Under the pieces are notes generated by a model. It worked only from the letters and a program-made list of their open reading frames with translations, was not told the origin of the DNA and ran no database searches. A program made the position numbers and the translations under genes. Below are positions 62,940 to 64,000 of a stretch of DNA of 64,000 bases, one piece after another; the first letter of the stretch is position 1; every line of letters begins with the position of its first letter. This DNA comes from Mycobacterium stomatepiae (GTDB lineage: Bacteria > Actinomycetota > Actinomycetes > Mycobacteriales > Mycobacteriaceae). Where the stretch lies: the NCBI RefSeq assembly GCF_010731715.1, contig NZ_AP022587.1, positions 6,076,001-6,140,000 on the forward strand, in the 5' to 3' direction.

Positions 62940-63701
62940 TCAGTTCACGTGCGCCAGGTCTTCTTGTTCAAGGCGGCGCACCGCGCGAAACGCGTAGGGC
63001 GTGACGGCAGCAATGAGGACGAAGAACATCACGAACACCGCCCAAAAGTTCAGCAGGCCCTGCCAAGCGAACGGACCCGTCCGGACAAAGGGCACCAGGC
63101 TCAGCGGAATATAAAGCGCCGCAGTGAAAAAGCACAAGTAGCCGACCCACCGCGGAAACAGTGGTTGCGCACGACGATCCAGCAGTATCGCGAAACCCAG
63201 TGCCACACTCTGCAGCAGCGAGAACATAAAGGTCAGGTCGAAGAACAGCCATCCGAAGTCGTATAGCGTCTGCACGGTTTCCGAAGAGCGAGCTTCGGCT
63301 CGGAACGCCGCCGTCTGCCACACTACCGCCGGCACAGCTGTGACGAGGCCCGTCATCAAGCCACCTAGCAGCTCGGTGGTCGAAAGAATCCCCGTCGGTC
63401 CTTCCATGCGACCGATCAACTTGGAGATGGCGGCACTCCAGGTGTAGTAGCAGGGTGCGCCGACAATCATCAACACCATCCCCACCTGAATGGCGGTGTG
63501 GTGAGTTTGGAAGTAGCGAGATATGGCCGAGGCGTCCAGCTGCTGTCCTGGCGGCGGCCAGAAACCGGCGAACACCGCGAAACCCAGCAGGCCCAGGGCC
63601 GCGTACACGCACACGGACCATAGGCCGAGGCGAAGGGTCGTGTAGTCGGCGCTCGTCGTCCGGGCATTCTCAACCGTGGTGTGTCGCGCTGTCGTTGTCA
63701 T
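62940..63701 (-). CDS. FPRW/GPFAWNG-family membrane protein (copy 8)
   Basis: The 253-residue protein has FWPPPGQQLDA, IQVGMVLMIVG, AFRAEARSSETVQ, FPRWVGY and VRTGPFAWQG. ATG 63701 is preceded by GGGAGG; an upstream in-frame start (63746) is less likely. It converges with copy 7, so two divergent members of the family meet here. The AT-rich DNA upstream (about 63765-63860) is probably its promoter and that of the next gene. Confidence 0.82.
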   Translation of the reverse strand: MTTTARHTTVENARTTSADYTTLRLGLWSVCVYAALGLLGFAVFAGFWPPPGQQLDASAISRYFQTHHTAIQVGMVLMIVGAPCYYTWSAAISKLIGRMEGPTGILSTTELLGGLMTGLVTAVPAVVWQTAAFRAEARSSETVQTLYDFGWLFFDLTFMFSLLQSVALGFAILLDRRAQPLFPRWVGYLCFFTAALYIPLSLVPFVRTGPFAWQGLLNFWAVFVMFFVLIAAVTPYAFRAVRRLEQEDLAHVN

Positions 63702-63894
63702 CGTGCCTCCCGAGTGTCGGATCGTGAGTCGCGTCGATGGGATCACTTGCCGGCCGCGGCCGAGAGAATTAATTTAACAAGCACTAGAAAAATCTGCTAG
63801 GGTGCGGATAGAATGCTCTTTAGCTGGTCTAATGCATGTCTAATGAGCCTTAAATAACTAGCTGGTGCCGTTCATCCGAAGGGAAATGGAAGCC
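63702..63894. promoter_or_regulatory. AT-rich divergent promoter region
   Basis: This gap between copy 8 and the last gene is the most AT-rich stretch near the right edge (TTAATTTAAC, TCTAATGAGCC, TTAAATAACTAG). No clear palindrome was found. No gene is visible. Confidence 0.35.
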
Positions 63895-64000
63895 ATGGCG
63901 CTTGACGCGTCGACGCCGTGGGAGGCCAACGTCGCCGCCATTCGCAGCCTGTACCGTGCATTGGCCGCGGGCGACCGGGAAACGCTGGGCAAGCTGTTGC
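63895..64000 (+). CDS. SnoaL-like protein, 3' end outside window
   Basis: The visible 35 codons (VAAIRSLYRALAAGDRETLG) fit the first helices of a SnoaL/NTF2-fold protein like those at 39675 and 40088. AAGGG lies 12 bases before ATG 63895; ATG 63886 in the same frame is too close to it. The rest is beyond the window. Confidence 0.6.
   Translation, partial: MALDASTPWEANVAAIRSLYRALAAGDRETLGKLL

Noticed and set aside
1..64000. CRISPR arrays, insertion sequences, tRNA or rRNA genes
   Set aside because: I saw no regularly spaced repeats, transposase frames, or RNA gene signatures on either strand, though short RNAs could be missed by eye.

Overview
This window is most consistent with a Mycobacterium, probably a non-tuberculous species. 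The DNA is GC-rich, GTG starts and ATGA overlaps are common, and the content is dense in lipid and xenobiotic catabolism: three cytochromes P450, two small 3Fe-4S ferredoxins, a mycofactocin-type SDR, F420/LLM flavin enzymes, many acyl-CoA enzymes and several TetR regulators. A truncated ppdK followed by its small partner gene recalls the ppdK/Rv1126c pair of M. tuberculosis. I saw no rRNA, tRNA, CRISPR array or insertion sequence. All family calls come from reading motifs, not from database searches.

Layout. 1-9.0 kb: SDR (cut by the window edge), aldehyde dehydrogenase, ferredoxin, a CrtI-like FAD oxidoreductase, epoxide hydrolase, ppdK plus partner, acyl-CoA dehydrogenase. 9.1-12.3 kb: a membrane protein, a frameshifted DUF7064/7065-like protein and the N-terminal half of a PEP-utilising-type protein. 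12.4-33.3 kb: a large catabolic island (hydrolase, MaoC, ALDH, ferredoxin, CoA-transferase, homogentisate-dioxygenase-like cupin, P450, mycofactocin-type SDR, FAD oxidoreductase, epimerase, nitronate-monooxygenase-like enzyme, crotonases, second P450, acyl-CoA ligase, TetR, SDR, paired acyl-CoA dehydrogenases). A recurring palindrome, ACCAAAC-N3-GTTTGGT, lies in front of most transcription units between 13.9 and 29.4 kb and suggests one regulon. 33.3-38.5 kb: secreted peptide, membrane protein, APH-like kinase, DUF7064/7065-like protein, two TetR genes and a sulfotransferase relic. 38.5-46.5 kb: AraC regulator, SnoaL-like proteins, alcohol dehydrogenase, FAD oxidase and F420/LLM enzymes. 46.5-63.9 kb: repeated modules of the same membrane protein with APH-like kinases, CrtI-like or P450 enzymes, DUF7064/7065-like proteins, an AveC-like protein and TetR genes.

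The most unusual feature is an expansion of one uncharacterised membrane-protein family of about 250 residues with an FPRW-x-GY ... FF-K-x-GPFAWNG signature. Eight copies lie in the window, and seven of them sit beside or near APH-like kinases, DUF7064/7065-like proteins, CrtI-like oxidases or P450s. I infer a modular, still undescribed lipid or terpenoid modification system. Three putative operator families (ACCAAAC-N3-GTTTGGT; AATC-NN-GATT; TGAG-N9-CTCA) appear to tie dispersed units together.

The region is also decaying or contains sequencing errors. Five genes carry frameshifts, two carry in-frame amber codons, two head-to-head gene pairs have both lost their 5' ends (near 38.14 and 53.71 kb), and there are several relics. 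Whether the indels are real should be settled on raw reads.
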